The translations under genes and the position numbers were made by a program. Under the pieces are notes generated by a model, which saw only the letters and a list, made by a program, of their open reading frames with translations, searched no databases and was not told the DNA's origin. DNA of 6,221 bases from an uncultured Bacteroidales bacterium (lineage in GTDB: Bacteria; Bacteroidota; Bacteroidia; Bacteroidales; Bacteroidaceae): assembly GCA_945788445.1 (NCBI GenBank), contig CALZMA010000062.1, positions 1 to 6,221 of the forward strand, written 5' to 3'. Shown here one piece after another: positions 4,804 through 6,221 of this stretch (within the stretch, counting starts at the first letter, position 1; each line of letters begins with the position of its first letter).

Positions 4804-6221
4804 ATGTCTTCAACAATCTGTGCCGTGGCCACTCCCTCGGGAGGGGCATTGGGCATCGTTCGTGTGTCGGGGCCGCAGGCCATCGAGGCAACGGCTGCCA
4901 TTTTCCAAGGAATGGGGAGCAAGGCGCTCTCTGAAAAGCGGAGCGGGACGCTCTCGTTCGGACGCATCGTGGACCCGCAGAACGGGGAAACGGTCGACGA
5001 GGTGCTGGTCAGCCTGTTTCGCGCACCCCACTCCTATACGGGCGAGGACAGTACGGAGATTTCCTGCCACGGTTCGGGCTACATCCTCCACCGCGTGGTG
5101 GAACTGCTCCTGGCGCAGGGCTGCGAAACGGCACGCCCCGGGGAGTTCACGCAGCGGGCTTTCCTCAACGGGAAAATGGACCTCAGCCAGGCCGAAGCCG
5201 TGGCCGACCTCATCGCCTCTACCACCGCGGCCAACCACCGCATGGCCATGAACCAGATGCGCGGCCACTACAGCACCATGCTCCGCGAACTGCGCGACAA
5301 ACTGCTCCACATCACGGCACTCATGGAACTCGAACTGGACTTCTCCGACCACGAGGACCTGGAGTTTGCCGACCGTTCGGAACTGCTCCAGCTGGCCTCC
5401 GACGCCCTGGGCCGCATCGACCGGCTACGCCAGTCGTTCCGCCTGGGCAATGCCCTGAAGCGTGGCGTGCCCGTGGCGATTGTGGGCGAAACGAATGCGG
5501 GTAAGTCCACCCTGCTCAACGCGCTGGTGGGCGAGGAACGGGCCTTGGTGAGCGATGTGCACGGCACCACCCGCGACACCGTGGAGGAAACCGTCAGTCT
5601 GGGCGACACCCTGCTGCGCTTCATAGACACGGCGGGCATCCGCGCCACGGACGACACGGTGGAACGCATGGGCATCGAACGCACTTTTTCCAAAATCGAC
5701 GAGGCCGAACTGGTGCTCTGGCTCCTCGATGCCACCCGGTGGGAGGCGCAGTGGGAAGCGCTGGCCCCGCGCATCGTGCCGCTCTGCGGGGAGGGCAAAC
5801 GCCTGGTAGTCATTCTCAACAAAACGGACCGCCTCCCCGCCGCCGAACTTCCCGCACTCCAAGCGGCCGTAGAGCAAACCCTCCCCGCCGCCCTGCAAGC
5901 TCACCACAAAATCTTCTGCCCCTTCTGTGCCCAGCGTGCCGAGTCGGTCAGCCGCCTCCGCACCTTCCTGTCCGGCCAGCTCGAGGCCTACAAGGCCGCC
6001 GGCGGAGAAACCGATGTGGTGGTGAGCAACCTCCGCCACTACGAAGCCCTCACCCGCGCCTCCGAAAGCCTCAACCGAGTCATCGACGGCCTCCACGCCC
6101 AGCTCTCCGGCGACTTCGTGAGCCAAGACCTCCGCGAAACCATCCACCACCTCAGCGACATCATTGGCGAAGTTACCCCCGACTCCGTGCTCCACACCAT
6201 ATTCAGGGAGTTCTGCGTGGG
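4804..6221 (+). CDS. mnmE: tRNA uridine-5-carboxymethylaminomethyl modification GTPase MnmE (TrmE); last codons cut by window
   Basis: The frame opens at ATG 4804 and remains open for 472 codons to the right edge. It ends ...FREFCV plus GG, so only the last residues of the family's FC(I/V)GK tail and the stop are missing. MnmE works with MnmG to install the (carboxymethyl)aminomethyl group at wobble U34 of certain tRNAs. The folate-binding N-terminal domain begins TICAVATPSGGALGIVRVSG (4-23). The G domain has P-loop GETNAGKS (228-235) with the potassium-coordinating Asn231, G2 GTTRD (254-258), G3 DTAG (275-278) and G4 NKTD (339-342). The catalytic C-terminal Cys is C471. The usual G5 SAK is not evident; the matching region reads KIFCPFCAQRAES (369-381). 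The start agrees with the family N-terminus and has A-rich sequence upstream but no Shine-Dalgarno. Function is not in doubt; only the G5 region is unusual. Confidence 0.96.
   Translation, partial: MSSTICAVATPSGGALGIVRVSGPQAIEATAAIFQGMGSKALSEKRSGTLSFGRIVDPQNGETVDEVLVSLFRAPHSYTGEDSTEISCHGSGYILHRVVELLLAQGCETARPGEFTQRAFLNGKMDLSQAEAVADLIASTTAANHRMAMNQMRGHYSTMLRELRDKLLHITALMELELDFSDHEDLEFADRSELLQLASDALGRIDRLRQSFRLGNALKRGVPVAIVGETNAGKSTLLNALVGEERALVSDVHGTTRDTVEETVSLGDTLLRFIDTAGIRATDDTVERMGIERTFSKIDEAELVLWLLDATRWEAQWEALAPRIVPLCGEGKRLVVILNKTDRLPAAELPALQAAVEQTLPAALQAHHKIFCPFCAQRAESVSRLRTFLSGQLEAYKAAGGETDVVVSNLRHYEALTRASESLNRVIDGLHAQLSGDFVSQDLRETIHHLSDIIGEVTPDSVLHTIFREFCV

Noticed and set aside
5890..5950. 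Compensating frameshifts in mnmE that would hide a normal SAK motif
   Set aside because: Reading the segment in the other two frames gives no SAK-like sequence, and coding features resume in the same frame on both sides.
4810..6195. Minus-strand open frames of 180, 184 and 256 codons opposite mnmE
   Set aside because: They are antisense to a full set of MnmE GTPase motifs and have shadow-type composition.

Overview
The window looks like a chromosomal stretch from a GC-rich member of the Bacteroidota, probably Bacteroidales. The reasons are the class of secreted M49 peptidase with an HECLGH zinc motif, the Bacteroides-style MnmE P-loop (GETNAGKS), the absence of Shine-Dalgarno sequences before the genes, and a -7 promoter box of the Bacteroidota type (TATCTTCG) before mnmE. 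The genus cannot be fixed from the sequence alone. Strong G/C preference at third codon positions leaves long open frames antisense to every real gene; these are shadows.

Layout. Four genes lie on the minus strand. Read in transcription order, from right to left, they are: a conserved protein of unknown function (4602-4075), a secreted dipeptidyl peptidase III (4011-1945), a small stand-alone AraC-type DNA-binding protein (1847-1434), and an L-cysteine desulfidase of the CyuA/YhaM family (1307 to beyond the left edge). On the plus strand, divergent from these, is mnmE, the tRNA-modification GTPase (4804 to beyond the right edge). Both edge genes are cut only a few codons before their natural ends.

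The unknown gene and the peptidase are 63 nt apart with no visible promoter or terminator between them, so they are probably co-transcribed. An imperfect hairpin followed by a T-rich run lies just after the peptidase gene. The AraC-type gene and the cysteine desulfidase share a strand and may form a regulator-enzyme pair. The proteins suggest peptide and amino-acid catabolism (dipeptide release in the periplasm, cysteine breakdown to pyruvate, sulfide and ammonia) beside a housekeeping tRNA-modification gene.

The most unusual content is non-coding. Two of the intergenic regions (1314-1446 and 4611-4757) are built from strictly in-phase 7-bp units of the type GAATTAG. At each locus a run of direct units is followed by a short unique spacer and then a run of inverted units, which makes a long imperfect palindrome. 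One locus forms the leader of the cysteine desulfidase gene and supplies the stop codon of the AraC-type gene. The other sits between the divergent genes and is bounded by a perfect 19-bp inverted repeat. No phage, IS transposase, CRISPR array, tRNA or rRNA was seen.
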